Below, in pieces: positions 21,952 through 33,379 of a stretch of 64,000 nt of DNA. The stretch comes from Diogma glabrata (taxonomy: Eukaryota > Arthropoda > Insecta > Diptera > Cylindrotomidae). The translations under genes and the position numbers were made by a program. How positions within the stretch are numbered: position 1 is the stretch's first letter; each line of letters opens with the position of its first letter. The stretch spans positions 250,437,394 through 250,501,393 of the forward strand of contig OY856188.1 of NCBI GenBank assembly GCA_963693315.1. Direction: 5' to 3'. Under the pieces are notes generated by a model. It was not told the origin of the DNA. It worked only from the letters and a program-made list of their open reading frames with translations, and ran no database searches.

Positions 21952-22974
21952 TTATATCCACTCTCCATATCGGTCAGGTTGGTTTATAACCCGACCGCTA
22001 CGCGTTGTATAAGGTACCGTTAAAGTCGAAGCAGGTGGTTGCAAATTATTATCAAACGTTTCTAAGTTAACATTGATTTCTTCGGAAATGTCAGTTGCAT
22101 ATGAACCCTCAAGATCCTGTTTTCCCGTAGAGCTTGACTCTTTCGACAGGTCACGATTACTCAACCCTGCAAAATCAATACCATTACTAATATTTGGTTG
22201 TTTAGGTTGTTGATTGTGTTGATTTTTGTGATGACCAAAACGGGCCCCATTCATTCCATCACAATTATTATTTGTCTTACTAAACTTCGCTTTGACAATC
22301 TGCCTACGATTACGACGAAACAAGCTTCCAAATTTATCATCCACAATATATGATCGATCATTAAAACATTTACTAATTTCACCATGAAACCACATACTCG
22401 CAACAGGCGTAGCATTATATTCGAAAATTTTGTATTCCAAACCCGAAATTCCACCAACTTCACAACAACGATTCACAATATTTTTAGCAATAGCTACACC
22501 CTTTTCGGCCAGTCCATTGCTTTGTGGGTATCTCGGGTTTGAGAAATCAAACTTCAAGTTAACATCATTTGCAAATCTATCAAATTCTCGTGAACCGAAT
22601 GGACTGTTATCTGCACAAATTCTGGTTGGGTAGCCATAATACGAAAAAATCTGAAGGATAATCTCCACAATATGACCTGATGTCTTGTTTGCTAGCCGTT
22701 TACACACCAATAAACCGGAATACGCATCAATAATTGAAATAAAGTCCTTTCTCGCATATTAAAATAAATCCATAGCAACCGTTTCTCACGGATACTCTGG
22801 AATTTTATTCTGGTGTAATGGCTCATTTTGATTGTTTCGCGCAAACTGTTCACATACGCGACAATCCTGGACCAGATCCTTTATTTGACGTGACATATCT
22901 GGCCAATAAAATCTTTCACGTGCATACGCTAACGTTTTTTCGATACCGAAAAGAGCATAATGCATGACACACAA
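21952..22974 (-). pseudogene. Gypsy B integrase
   Basis: The zinc domain (22974-22786) keeps RFYWPDMS and CRVCEQF, but reads HYALFGIEKT where the second His of a GH-GIEKT pattern is expected, so one zinc ligand is lost. The core (22710-21952) has CADNSPFGSREF (second Asp) and YPQSNGLAEKGV (Glu); the first Asp lies just upstream of the frame near 22733. The C terminus includes a basic stretch and ends TTRSGRVINQPDRYGEWI. Confidence 0.8.
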
Positions 22975-23047
22975 TATCTTTCACTGTAGTTCATTCGGTA
23001 CGACAATACGACAACCCATTAAAAATACTCCGTCCTCAAAATGCAGA

Positions 23048-23847
23048 TCATCCTTTATTCTGTAAAAACGCTGCGAAAAGCTTGTCAAGCTTGTGATATG
23101 ACGGCCAGTTCGTTTCAACATACTTAATTATGCGGCAATACTGTTCATCCTTACGTAAAACATCCACATAAAAATTGTAATTTTCCTGTGACATACACAC
23201 CTTCTGAATGGAATGAACCATACTATTTAGTCCATCATTCTCAACATATGATTCAGCAACTGTTGCGCGCGACAAACAATCCGCAAATAACATATCCTTT
23301 CCAGGAATGTATACTATAGATAATCCAGGATACTTTAATAATCGCAAAAACATTCTTTGAAGAAGCGCAGACACATCATCTATACCACGTTCAAAGAAAG
23401 GTTCAAGTGGCTTGTGGTCAGACTGCACAACAAAATCTCGTCCATACAAAAAGTAGTGAAAACACTCACACGTAAAAACAATGGCCAGAAGCTCCTTTTC
23501 TATTTGCGCCCACTTCCGCCCAGAAACCGTTAATCTCCGAGACGCATATGCAACTGTCCATTCTGCAATAAAACACTGCCAACTCCATCCTTGGAACTAT
23601 CAGTTTGAACGACAACTGGGACTTTGGGGTCATAAATTGCCAATACAGGCGTAATTACAATTGACGATGTTAAATCTCTCCACTCAGTTTCCTGTTTATC
23701 ACCCCATCGCCACGCAACATCATCGTGAGTCAAAAGTCGAAGGTTAAGAGATCGCTGCGAAAAGTTAGGCATCATATGGACTGATGTATTTAAATAAACC
23801 CAACAATCGCTTAACAGCCGATTTATCCGTTGGTTGAGGGATATCAC
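23048..23847 (-). pseudogene. Gypsy B RNase H region
   Basis: Two frames: 23847-23530 has VVQTDSSKDGVGSVLLQNG, the RNase H start, and 23449-23048 has DFVVQSDHKPLEPFF and VYIPGKDMLFADCLSRA, the RNase H end and tether. A break near 23500 separates them. Confidence 0.8.
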
Positions 23848-23988
23848 TTATTGCCGTTAAATGTTTCCTATTCGGCGTTATCGAACCAAAAGAAATTATG
23901 TTTCCCATGAACTTCACACATGACATACGATACTGAATCTTATTCTCATTAAATTTCACATTGTTTTGCCAATCACGTTCCAAAACAG

Positions 23989-25310
23989 TTAACAACGTTG
24001 CATCATGATTTTTCTCATCAACACCGGGTACAAACATATCATCAAAATATATTTCCACACCAGGGATGTCGCCAAATATTTGTAACATTTTATTTTAAAC
24101 ATTTCTGGCGCGCAACAGAGTCCAAAAGGAACACGCTCCCAACGATAACGACCAAACGGTGTCATAAAAGTAGTCAAATCCGCACTGTCTGATTCCAGAA
24201 TCATTTGATAGAAACCATTACTCAAATCTAATACAGTAAATACACGACTTCACGAAAGACGACTAGTGATATCCTCAGACATCGGAATCAGATAATGTTC
24301 GCGTTTAATACACTTATTTAATGGTTTTGGATCAAGACAAATACGCAAAGTGCCATTAGATTTTTCCACCGTTTGTACATTACTTACCCAATCTGTTGGA
24401 TAATCAACAACACTGATTATTTTCATCTTCTCAAGTCTATGCAATTCATTTTTGAATCGATCCAACAGCTCCAATGGAAAACGCTTTCTATAATGCAAGA
24501 CTGGTAAAAAACCCTGTTTCAAACGAAGTGTACACTTTCCCGACAACATACCAAGACCATCAAATACATCTTTGAACTGATCAACAAAATAACTGGATTT
24601 GGATGGCAACGTCTGAATACTCAAAACTTGTTTTATTAATTCAAACGAAATACATTCATTTATTCCCAACAAAGACTCATGACAATCATCAACAACATAA
24701 AATATGGCCTCATGCTCATCACCAGAATCAACATCAACACAATTTAATTTAATGGATCCAAATACAACTATTTTATTCAAACTATAATCGCTGACAACAA
24801 GAGAAGTTCTACTTAAATTATTTTTACAACCCATTTTATCAATGAAACTTATCGGTATGGAACTGATGTCAGCTCCAGTATCTAATTTAAACTTTATTAA
24901 TTGTCCATGAACATTATAATATTTGAAGCAGCTGCTTACACTATTAACCATACCCGAAAAATTTAAATTTATTGAGCTAGAATCAAAATTATTTATAATC
25001 AAGTCACCATTGGCAACACCACAGCTAAAAGAAAAATTACCTGTACTCCAGTCAATCGGCTTTACAATATTAATTTTACTTTCCACTGATTTATTTTTAG
25101 TTGTAGATTGTGATTTTGTTCTTGGCGAGCGACAATATTTTTGGAAATGACCAATTTTCCACAATTATTACAATTTATTTTGGCTGCTGGACAAAAACTG
25201 CGATAGTTTCCATTGTACGGTTGACCACAATTAGAACATGAATACTTTCGCTCACATTTATTAGCCACATTTATTGCTGGATCACTATTTGCGCCACACA
25301 ATGATTCCAT
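23989..25310 (-). pseudogene. Gypsy B zinc knuckle, protease and RT
   Basis: The frame 25164-24250 carries a second knuckle remnant, the protease site KLDTGADISSIP and the RT start (LRICLDPKPLNKCIKREHY, a common Gypsy block). It stops at 24250. The RT continues at 24225-23989 (SNGFYQMILESDSADLTTF, PFGLCCAPEMF) and, in a third frame at 24088-23765, with YFDDMFV as the catalytic YxDD and FMGNIISFGSITPN. The catalytic aspartates remain but the reading frame does not. Confidence 0.8.
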
Positions 25311-25376
25311 AACATGCGTTTCAGCAACATTTACATTTAACCTTGATGTATTAGTATATTGCGATGGTATTGCTGC

Positions 25377-25991
25377 CTATAAACGCTTATTTATAGAAGC
25401 AGCTTCAAACACTTTGCAAACTTCTATTATTTCGTCTAACTTATCATATTTGTCATCAAGCAATTTCATTTGCAACTTCTTGTCATACACACCCAAAACA
25501 ATGCGATATCGCAACATACGATCATGAAATGATGACTTGCACTTTGTATATTCGAATAAACAATACTGAACTTGTGTACGTAGCTCTGTTTCATATTCCG
25601 AAAATGGTTGTTTTTCTTTTTGTGACATTGTATGGAACTTAAAAGATTCCATCGCTAAATTGCGATGTGGATGTGAATTATCGAATGCTTTAAGAACTGC
25701 AGTAAGTGTTTGTTTATTTGAATCATCTGTTTCAGTTTTTGTAGTTGATGATTTTTCAACAATATTCAACATTCCCTCAATTGTAATATCATTCGGAAAT
25801 AGCGTATTGTATATGCGTACACCATGTTCACCCACTAGCCATAAAAATTTTGACAACTTTACGAATTCCTTTTTATCAGAAAATCCATTAGCATTAAGAT
25901 AAATTTTAAAAAATCTTTTCCATTGTGGCCACTCGTTTGGCAAATCATTTGCTGAAAGAGGTTTAGGCAATCTATCATAAATGGTTGCCAT
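25377..25991 (-). pseudogene. Gypsy B Gag
   Basis: A 204-residue frame beginning MATIYDRLPKPLSANDLP, with EWPQWKRFFKIYL, a block shared with insect Gypsy Gags. It ends before the zinc knuckle, which lies at 25310-25062 in another frame (CSNCGQPYNG then CNNCGK), so a frameshift or stop separates them. Confidence 0.8.
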
Positions 25992-26140
25992 TTTGGTTTT
26001 TCTAACCTTTATTTTGTTTTTTTTTTACGTTTTCACGACTTGTAACTTTTCTCCAAAAAAAGTACAACAGATTCGTTTACACATTCGTTTTACACAACAA
26101 ACCAGATTATATATTTCTATAAACAATTACAGGTTTAACA

Positions 26141-26150
26141 CCTGACACCA
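26141..26150 (-). promoter_or_regulatory. Gypsy B primer-binding site, tRNA-Leu type
   Basis: Minus-strand TGGTGTCAGG directly follows the 5' LTR. It is complementary to a tRNA 3' end CCTGACACCA, as in insect tRNA-Leu. Confidence 0.6.
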
Positions 26151-26344
26151 TGTAATAACTTTTATAAACTTATAGGTTTTACAAAATATTGAATTTTATT
26201 CACATAAAGTTTTGTAACATGTGTTCTGTCAAAAGTAGACAACTGACTGAGTCACACACATTTTACTTTCAACAATGCAGGGTTGCCAATAGTAAAAACA
26301 AATAATAAAATTAGGCGGCATATTTAAATATCAACATTATAACA
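26151..26344 (-). repeat. Gypsy B 5' LTR
   Basis: Near-identical to 21743-21935, one base longer through an added A in a short run. Confidence 0.9.
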
Positions 26345-26379
26345 ATACGCTAAATGGAGAAGTTGTTTGTTAAGTTTTC

Positions 26380-27971
26380 TACACTAATGTTGTTGTTGTT
26401 GAAGCGACGAAATGTGGTGCTATTCTTCCGGCTCCAAGTCCAGATTCAGATCTTGGGCGGTACCACAGATTGTTCTTCGTCTGGTCGGTTGGTTTCTCTG
26501 GACAATTGAAAAGGTGGTTAGTATCATGTGGCGTGCCCCCACATGGGGACACTTGGCAATAATTCCCTTGTCACTTTAACTCATGTAGTTAGGATGCGTG
26601 ACTAACATGATAGTTAAGATGCGTGACCAACTGGATCTTAGCTGCGCTAGGATAATTCTGGTGCTGCGTGGTAGTTTCACTTCTTCGGAAGCGATTTGTG
26701 GTGGCTCACTATTAAGAACTCGATTCGGGACGTTGTTCTTTATTGTGTCTTCAACAACCTTGGTATGTATATTGTATACTTTTTTAAGCCCGTCTTATAC
26801 ACAGGCACGTCGACGTTACCGATGATTTGATTGTTTCTAACATCTTGTAGGAAGCATTTTGCAGTTTTTCTTATGTCTTTAAGTGGTGTTGTCATGAATA
26901 AGGTGCCATTGTAGGGATAGTGCTCTTTATACAGGCCCATAGATATTGTTTGGTAAGCGTTTCGTTATGTTCATGGACTGGCTATATGTTACATTCCTCG
27001 TGAGGGTGATCTCGGTGGGCCATCTAGACATCCGGTTGCTGTACGCAAGGCTGCGTTCTGTATTATTTTTAACTCATTCCAGTTTGTGTCAGTGACTTGG
27101 GGTGGTCCATATGGAAGCAGCGTAATTTATGAAAGGCCTTCCTATTCCTTTATATGCTATCATTATTGTGTTTTTATCCTTACCCCATGAACTACCCGCT
27201 AGATCTTTCAGTGAATTATTCCCGTTTTTTTGTTTTTTGTTCACTTGTTGAGCATGAGCGTTGAATTTAAGTAGTGGATAAAATGTACCTCCAGCAGTTT
27301 TGGGTTTTTGGCCGTAGAAATTAGTATGTTGTCAATGCAGATGTTAAGTTTGTATTTACCTCCTTTGTCCATGCGGTGAAAAGTGTGGAAGTGGACTTTT
27401 CAGTAGCCAGTTTCAATTTTCTGGCTTCAAACCGTTCATTCACGGTGTTAAGGTAGGCGTTTCGGACATTAGTGAGTTGTTACAGTTTTTTTCTTAAGCC
27501 CAGTGCAGTCGTCTGCATTTGACGTAATGGTTATTCCTTCTGGTGGTGCCGGTAAACTACTTAGGTAAATGTTAAATAATGAAGGTGAGAAAACTCCACC
27601 TTGTGGAACTCCTTGTCTGAGCACTCTTATCTTAGATCTAGAGTTATGGAACTCAACGTATGTGTGGCGGCCTCTTAGGTAGATGCCAGCGGTTTATTAA
27701 ACCTGCAGATTAGTATTGAATTTATCATTCAGTAGTGCATCGAGTGACACTGTGTCAACAAATCTTGATAAGTCAAGTGCAACTGAAATTGTTCTGGCAC
27801 AGGGTTGTTTTTGGTTTAATTAAATCATCGCTGATTTGGTTTTGGATTCTATGAAGAGCGGTGGTTGTACTATGTGCTTTCCTAAAGTCATGTTGATCTG
27901 ACGCCAATTTTCAAGATCTAGTTAACCGAGGTACCAGAAGTGCTCCTATCAATTTTGCAACCGATGAGAGG
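26380..27971 (-). mobile_element. Jockey-type LINE remnant, copy 2 (cut by assembly gap)
   Basis: Collinear with 1030-2300, with matching blocks such as GTGGTGCTA..TCCGGCTCCA and CTCCACCTTGTGGAACTCC. Minus-strand translation shows PPEGITITSNADDCT near 27500, so the RT catalytic ADD is preserved here although the preceding Tyr is Asn. C-terminal blocks (PLKDIRKTAKCFLQDV, 26940-26740) match copy 1. It runs into the N gap, so its 5' end is unknown. Confidence 0.8.
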
Positions 27972-28171
27972 NNNNNNNNNNNNNNNNNNNNNNNNNNNNN
28001 NNNNNNNNNNNNNNNNNNNNNNNNNNNNNNNNNNNNNNNNNNNNNNNNNNNNNNNNNNNNNNNNNNNNNNNNNNNNNNNNNNNNNNNNNNNNNNNNNNNN
28101 NNNNNNNNNNNNNNNNNNNNNNNNNNNNNNNNNNNNNNNNNNNNNNNNNNNNNNNNNNNNNNNNNNNNNNN
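27972..28171. other. Assembly gap, 200 N
   Basis: Exactly 200 ambiguous bases; a round number suggests an arbitrary scaffold spacer, not a measured size. A LINE lies on the left and a satellite begins about 140 bp to the right. Confidence 1.
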
Positions 28172-28309
28172 CGAATAATTTAACTGGTACTGGTACAATT
28201 TATTACATTTTGTTCTTGATTTCAAAACATCCTGCAACCGTTATATGTCAACGTATTCGTCCGTAATTGCTATAATTGTTACCATACTCACCTGTGATTG
28301 TAACTTGAT

Positions 28310-29290
28310 TCGGCGCTTATGTTTACAACCAGATACAACGTTTCTACTTATCATTTTTGAGTCAACAATATTTTACATCCATTACATCATTTTTGATTCA
28401 ACAATATTTTACATCAATTACATCAGTTTTTGATTCAACACTATTTTACATCAATTACATCATATTTGATCCAACAAAATTTTATGAATATATATAACGT
28501 TTCTACACATCATTTTTGATTCAACAATATTGTACATCCATTACATCATTTTTGATTCAGCCAGAATTTTACATCAATTACTTCATTTCTGATCCAACAA
28601 AATTTTACGAATATATATAACGTTTCTACCCATCATTTTTGATTCAACAATATTTTACATCAATTACATCAGTTTTTGATTCAACACTATTTTACATCAA
28701 TTACATCATATTTGATCCAACAAAATTTTACGAAGTTATATAACGTTTCTACTTACCATTTTTGATTCAACAATATTTTACATCAATTACATCAGTTTTT
28801 GATTCAACACTATTTTACATCAATTACTTCATTTTTTTTGATCCAACAAAATTTTACAAATTTATAAAACGTTTCTACTTACCATTTGTTTTTGATTCGA
28901 CACTATTTTACATCAATTACTTCATTTTTTGATCCAACAAAATTTTACAAATTTATAAAACGTTTCTACTTACCATTTTTTTTGATTCAACAATATTTTA
29001 CATCAATTACTTCATTTTTTGATCCAACAAAATTTTACAAATTTATAAAACGTTTCTACTTACCATTTTTTTTGATTCAACAATATTTTACATCAATTAC
29101 TTCATTTTTGATCCAACAAAATTTTATGAATATATATAACGTTTCCACACATCATTTTTGATTCAACAATATTTTACATCAATTACATCAGTTTTTGATT
29201 CAACACTATTTTACATCAATTACTTCATTTTTGATCCAACAAAATTTTACGAATATACATAACGTTTCTACTTAACATTTCGTACCACGT
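28310..29290. repeat. Satellite array with ~36-bp basic unit
   Basis: A unit like TTTTTGATTCAACAATATTT plus TACATCAATTACATCA recurs throughout. Every few units a block with ACGTTTCTAC occurs (about 28337, 28496, 28618, 28740, 28867, 28959, 29049, 29138, 29261), giving higher-order spacings of about 159, 122, 122, 127, 92, 90, 89 and 123 bp. Confidence 0.9.
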
Positions 29291-29407
29291 TTGTACGTGC
29301 AATTTCATTCAACATTTTTATCATACAAAATATTTTCGAGAGATTCCTAACGTGATCAACGTGCGGATGGAGGGCTGAGGGAAGCAGAACAGGAGGACGG
29401 GGTTTAA

Positions 29408-29765
29408 TCATGGGGTGAGTAAATTTATTTTTATTACTTAGGTCATAATGATAAAGGGGTGTGAATGTGAGTGTGTGTGTGTGTGTGTGGGCGTATGTGA
29501 GTGAACGTGGGGGTTGGACGTGTTGATCGTGGGTCTTTCGCAACCGGGGTCGCCAGAGTCTCCATTTTTCCACTTGTATTTCTTTCCATTTCTGAATATT
29601 TTCGTTAATAGCGTACATTTCTGTATTTGTGCTGAAGTAGCAGGGTTTCTTTATCGTTCCCATGGGCTGCAGCTAGCTTGGGGCAAGAAAATCAATCTCG
29701 CTAGGTACGCTTCCTGCTATGTCCTTCTCATTGGTTCGCCAATGAGAAAGCGCTTCATTACAAAT
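29408..29765 (+). repeat. LTR of a Gypsy/errantivirus-like element
   Basis: The right end (CGCTTCATTACAAAT) is fixed by the primer site that follows. The left end is approximate, near CATGGGGTGAG. It contains a GT microsatellite (29470-29490) and, 30 bp before its end, a 10-bp hairpin with a TTCG loop (29725-29748). It is related to 52427-52790 (minus). Only the LTR, primer site and a short leader remain recognisable; no gag, pol or env frame follows. Confidence 0.65.
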
Positions 29766-29783
29766 TGGCGCCCAACGTGGGGC
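29766..29783 (+). promoter_or_regulatory. tRNA-Lys primer-binding site
   Basis: TGGCGCCCAACGTGGGGC is complementary to the 3' end of tRNA-Lys. It sits directly after the LTR. Followed by an A/T-rich leader to about 30000. Confidence 0.8.
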
Positions 29784-30009
29784 TTCTCTAAGGGTCCCTA
29801 CAGCAATGTAGGACTCTGGAGGAGTCCCTCCATATTTTCCAAAAAATTTGAAAAATTTTTTTTTTTTAAAAATTTTTCTTCATAATTAACTTTATTTCCA
29901 CTAAAACAATAGTAAAGACTCTGGCGGCGTAGAAGCAGTTCCCTGCTTCAAACGCGCAGGAGCAAAGGAAGTCTGAGATCCCTGAGAATGATAAATCAAG
30001 ACTAAGAGA

Positions 30010-31780
30010 GGGAACGATGTACAGTGGCTCATTATATAGTCAAATTTTTTTCCTCGAAATAACTCGAATACAGTGTTTTAGATGTAATATAATTAATTTA
30101 CATCAGATTTTCAAATTGTTGGGAACTTATTATAGTTCACAAAACCGTTTGCCATTTGACAATATTGTACGAAGATATGGTTTGGACACAGAATATTTCC
30201 GACACATCCATAATATGTATAATTGAATTCAAAATGAATCAAATACAGATGCGATCAATGTTATGATGTTTAGACATTTAATAACTACATTCGGCAATAT
30301 CAATACAGTGAAGTTCAGATCAATCACGGAAGGATTGTTTAAAGCAAAACACTCATACAAAGACAAATCAAATGTTTAACAAAGCAAAAATAGTAATTCA
30401 TTGTATGTTGACGATTGGAAACAAAATACACGTACCCGTTAAGAGGTTTTGAAAATTTCGTTGTTTCATTACGGTTTGTGTTTTAGAGAAAAATTCAAAC
30501 CCAAGTAGTATGGCGAGAACAGTCGAATGGAAATATAGCGCGCGTCAATTTTAGTGTGTGGTAAGATCAAATTCTGATTAAAGTTTAGCGGTTATACGGA
30601 TGATGATTAAAGAAAATTATCAATTAATTCAAATTAACCAATATTATATTACATTAATGAATAAATAAATCAGGGTAATTAGTGCCATTTTCTTTCTCCT
30701 ATACGTTTGTCCACCTATTGCAGATTTAGTCAGATTTTAAGAAATATAAGGACGCTATGAGTTAAGGAAACTACACGACACATGAATATTGATGATGAAG
30801 GGATGAGAAACCATTACATGCGGTACGGATTAATATAAGGAACAACAACTAAGGAAGCTGCGACTATAATATGCTATATTATCCCAGACTATCCATTACA
30901 AAATCCCAACTCAAACATAAAATTATGAAAATAACAAAAAAAGAATTCCAAAATCTTGTAATGCCATCAACTTTAACAAACCAAAATCTTGTTTAATACC
31001 AAAACAAAAATACGAACAAAAATATTCCAAAAAATACAAACACCACAAAAATTCCTACAATAACAGCGAACCATTTCATTTTCTTTTTATGTACAACAAC
31101 TGTACAACTTAAGTAATAACGAAAAAAGTTAAATAAGAAATCCAACTAACCAAGATTTCAAATAAATCAAAAATATAATAAAAATTTCTTCTTAAATTTC
31201 TTGAAAAAAAAAAATACGAAGAACAAGACAATAATAGACTTTATATTATAGAAAATTATTTTCCACCATCAAAAAGTAAAATAAAAAGAAAATTAGAGAT
31301 AATTTTCTATTTAATTTTCATTTTATTCCATGATTTCGTTTTTTATTTTTTTTTGTTTAAAGTTAGAAATTCTTCATTTATTTGCTATAAAAATAATTCT
31401 TATGGTATGAAAAAAACTGATTAACTAATAAATAATAAAAGAAAGGACGTAAAGATTAAAAATATCCTTTCGAAATATTTGTAATGGTTTTCTGGTTTAT
31501 AATAATTTCTCTTCCATAATTTTTTTTATTGTAAATTTAAATTTATTAAAACAGGAAATTGCGAAAAGGATTTTTCACAACTTTGAATTTAGTTCTTAAA
31601 ATAACAGATGGCTCGAGGATTTAAATTTTGTTTATTGAGATTTGATGTAGTGTGATATTAGGTTTGTGTATATTGTTTTTAAATAAAAATAATAATGTGC
31701 TTTATGGAAAATATACAAGAGCTCTTACTTATATCGTACGATGTCGTTATAACACTTTATAGTGTAAATAATATTTAAGA
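30010..31780. other. Intergenic DNA, no gene seen
   Basis: A 69-codon plus-strand frame at 30017-30226 has no recognisable motif. The rest is A/T-rich and contains no supported feature. Confidence 0.45.
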
Positions 31781-31802
31781 ATTTAAAAACGTTTAGACCT
31801 AC

Positions 31803-32016
31803 CTCGTTTTAATATCAATCCACTTGATACAACCACAAAAAAATTTAGAACAATTATAAGACTTCCTAGGATAGGAATGAACAAATTGTAAAACACAAGT
31901 TTAGCATCTTCCGACGCTGCCTCCCTAACACTTGTTAAATTATTGATTTCAGTACTCCAATCAATGTCATCCTCCATCTTTGGTTTTAACTTTTTATCAC
32001 TAACACCACCTAACAC
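31803..32016 (-). CDS. Probable first coding exon of a seven-transmembrane receptor
   Basis: The frame from Met at 32016 (or the second Met at 31978) encodes an acidic N terminus with an N-glycosylation site (NNLTS) and one strongly hydrophobic segment (LFIPILGSLIIVLNFFVVVS) followed by a basic turn, LILKR. The exon ends at a good donor, G|GTAGGT, at 31803. An acidic glycosylated N terminus, then TM1, then a splice donor resembles a class A GPCR first exon, but a single-pass membrane protein fits as well. Later exons would lie to the left and none was recognised. Subtype not assigned. Confidence 0.4.
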
Positions 32017-32912
32017 TAAGAACTAATATAACTCACTATTTTATTTTCAATGTTGTTCTGTAAATAAGATCAAAACTATTAACTATTCGTATTTCCTTTA
32101 TCAATATCCATTCCTCGTGCATAGTTTTTAGTTGAATTTTACTCCTCTATACTTGACGTTCTTAAAACTAGAAACAAGTCATAATTTTTGTCGAGTTTTA
32201 TTAGATTTTGTTATACATTTTTTTATCAATTAAATTTGTCTTTTGGTTGAGATAATTTGAATTAAAAAATTGAATTCAATTTCATTATCTACTTAATTAA
32301 ATTTAGTTTTATTGTTTTTTTTTTAATTATTCACATAAAAATTATAATATTTGTAACAATTTTCTTGCTGTTTTGTTATAATTTTTTATTTGAGTTTTTA
32401 TTTTTCCGATATTGTTGCAGTAGTTTCACTGAAATAAACCAAAAAAAGGATATTAAATTAATGACTACGTAAGTTTATTATGATATATTATTTTTATATT
32501 CGGATGCAATTAAAATTATAATAAAATTATTACTGTTGTATTCTATAAAAATTAGCTGACCAGTTTTTTAAAGCTTAAATGAGCACTCAAATTTCGGAAG
32601 TGACAACCAGCATTCCTGCTTTATCTCTATGTTATCGTCATTTATTTATTATCTTGGGGTAGAAACTGACAGAAGAAAGTTTTACTCTAAGGGAAAAGAC
32701 AAAATGATTATCTGTTGGGAAGAAAGCTTTTATTTCTATAAGAGTTTTTTATGCTCAAGTAAGCGAGTTCATCATTCATTAAATTATTTCTAACTAGTTC
32801 ACCTGCCCAATTTTTGTTTTTAATTTTTAATTTTTTGTTACTGCCGAAGGAGTATATTTTTAAAACCCAAAATAGAAATTTCTGATACCTAGTCTTCAAG
32901 TATTTAGCTAGT

Positions 32913-32986
32913 GCGGAGCTAGTTTAATCGGTTGAGCATGCGACTCTTAATCTCCGAGTCGTGGGTTCGAGCTTCATGTTATGCGC
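32913..32986 (+). pseudogene. tRNA-Lys(CTT)-like pseudogene or SINE head
   Basis: About 74 bp resembling tRNA-Lys: GCTAGTTTAATCGGTTGAGC (D arm, A box), ACTCTTAATCT with anticodon CTT, and GTGGGTTCGAGC (T arm, B box). The acceptor, anticodon and T stems each carry several mismatches (for example TGCGA against TCTCC), so it should not fold as a working tRNA. The following 80 bp do not look like normal flank, so it might head a tRNA-derived SINE; no second copy is in the window. Confidence 0.65.
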
Positions 32987-33379
32987 CCAACGCAGGCTAT
33001 AGAACAACGGGAAACTATGAAAGTGTTGAAGGTTTCTATTAAAGCGCTCCAAAAATTGCCCAAATTCTGACTTTGTTAATTTTGCATGGTTACCATTATC
33101 TAAATATAATTATAACAGGCAGAGGTGAACAACTTGTTCTGAATTGAGCATCTCTAAAAGAAGCCTATGTTTTCGCTTCTTACTAGTCATCAGTGGACTT
33201 TGTCCTTTTTCAATACATCCCTTACAAGGGGTTGACATGAAATATGCTCTGCAATTTTCCCTTCCCTTGTTTCAGTGAAAGTGTTAAAATAGTAGTTTGT
33301 GCTACAAGTTTTGAAATGAAGATTTTTCCAGCACTACTCCTAAGTTTTCAATACGAGCGAAGCGAAACGTCACACAACG

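Larger units (their letters stand above)
21743..26344 (-). mobile_element. Gypsy-type LTR retrotransposon B, degenerate
   Basis: Two LTRs (21743-21935 and 26151-26344) flank minus-strand gag, protease, RT, RNase H and integrase in Gypsy order. LTRs differ at about five positions in 193. Frameshifts and stops break the coding region into at least seven frames. Flanks (CAGCA left, ATACG right) do not form a target duplication. Confidence 0.9.

Noticed and set aside
21743..26344. Target-site duplication for Gypsy B
   Set aside because: The five bases on the two sides (CAGCA and ATACG) do not match.
28310..29290. CRISPR-like array of ~36-bp repeats
   Set aside because: Units are contiguous variants without unique spacers, AT-rich and in an insect genome; it is a satellite.
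30017..30226. 69-codon frame after the LTR leader as a Gag start
   Set aside because: No Gag block or zinc knuckle; the frame is short and isolated.
32913..32986. Functional tRNA-Lys gene
   Set aside because: All stems except short parts of the D arm carry mismatches; it should not fold.
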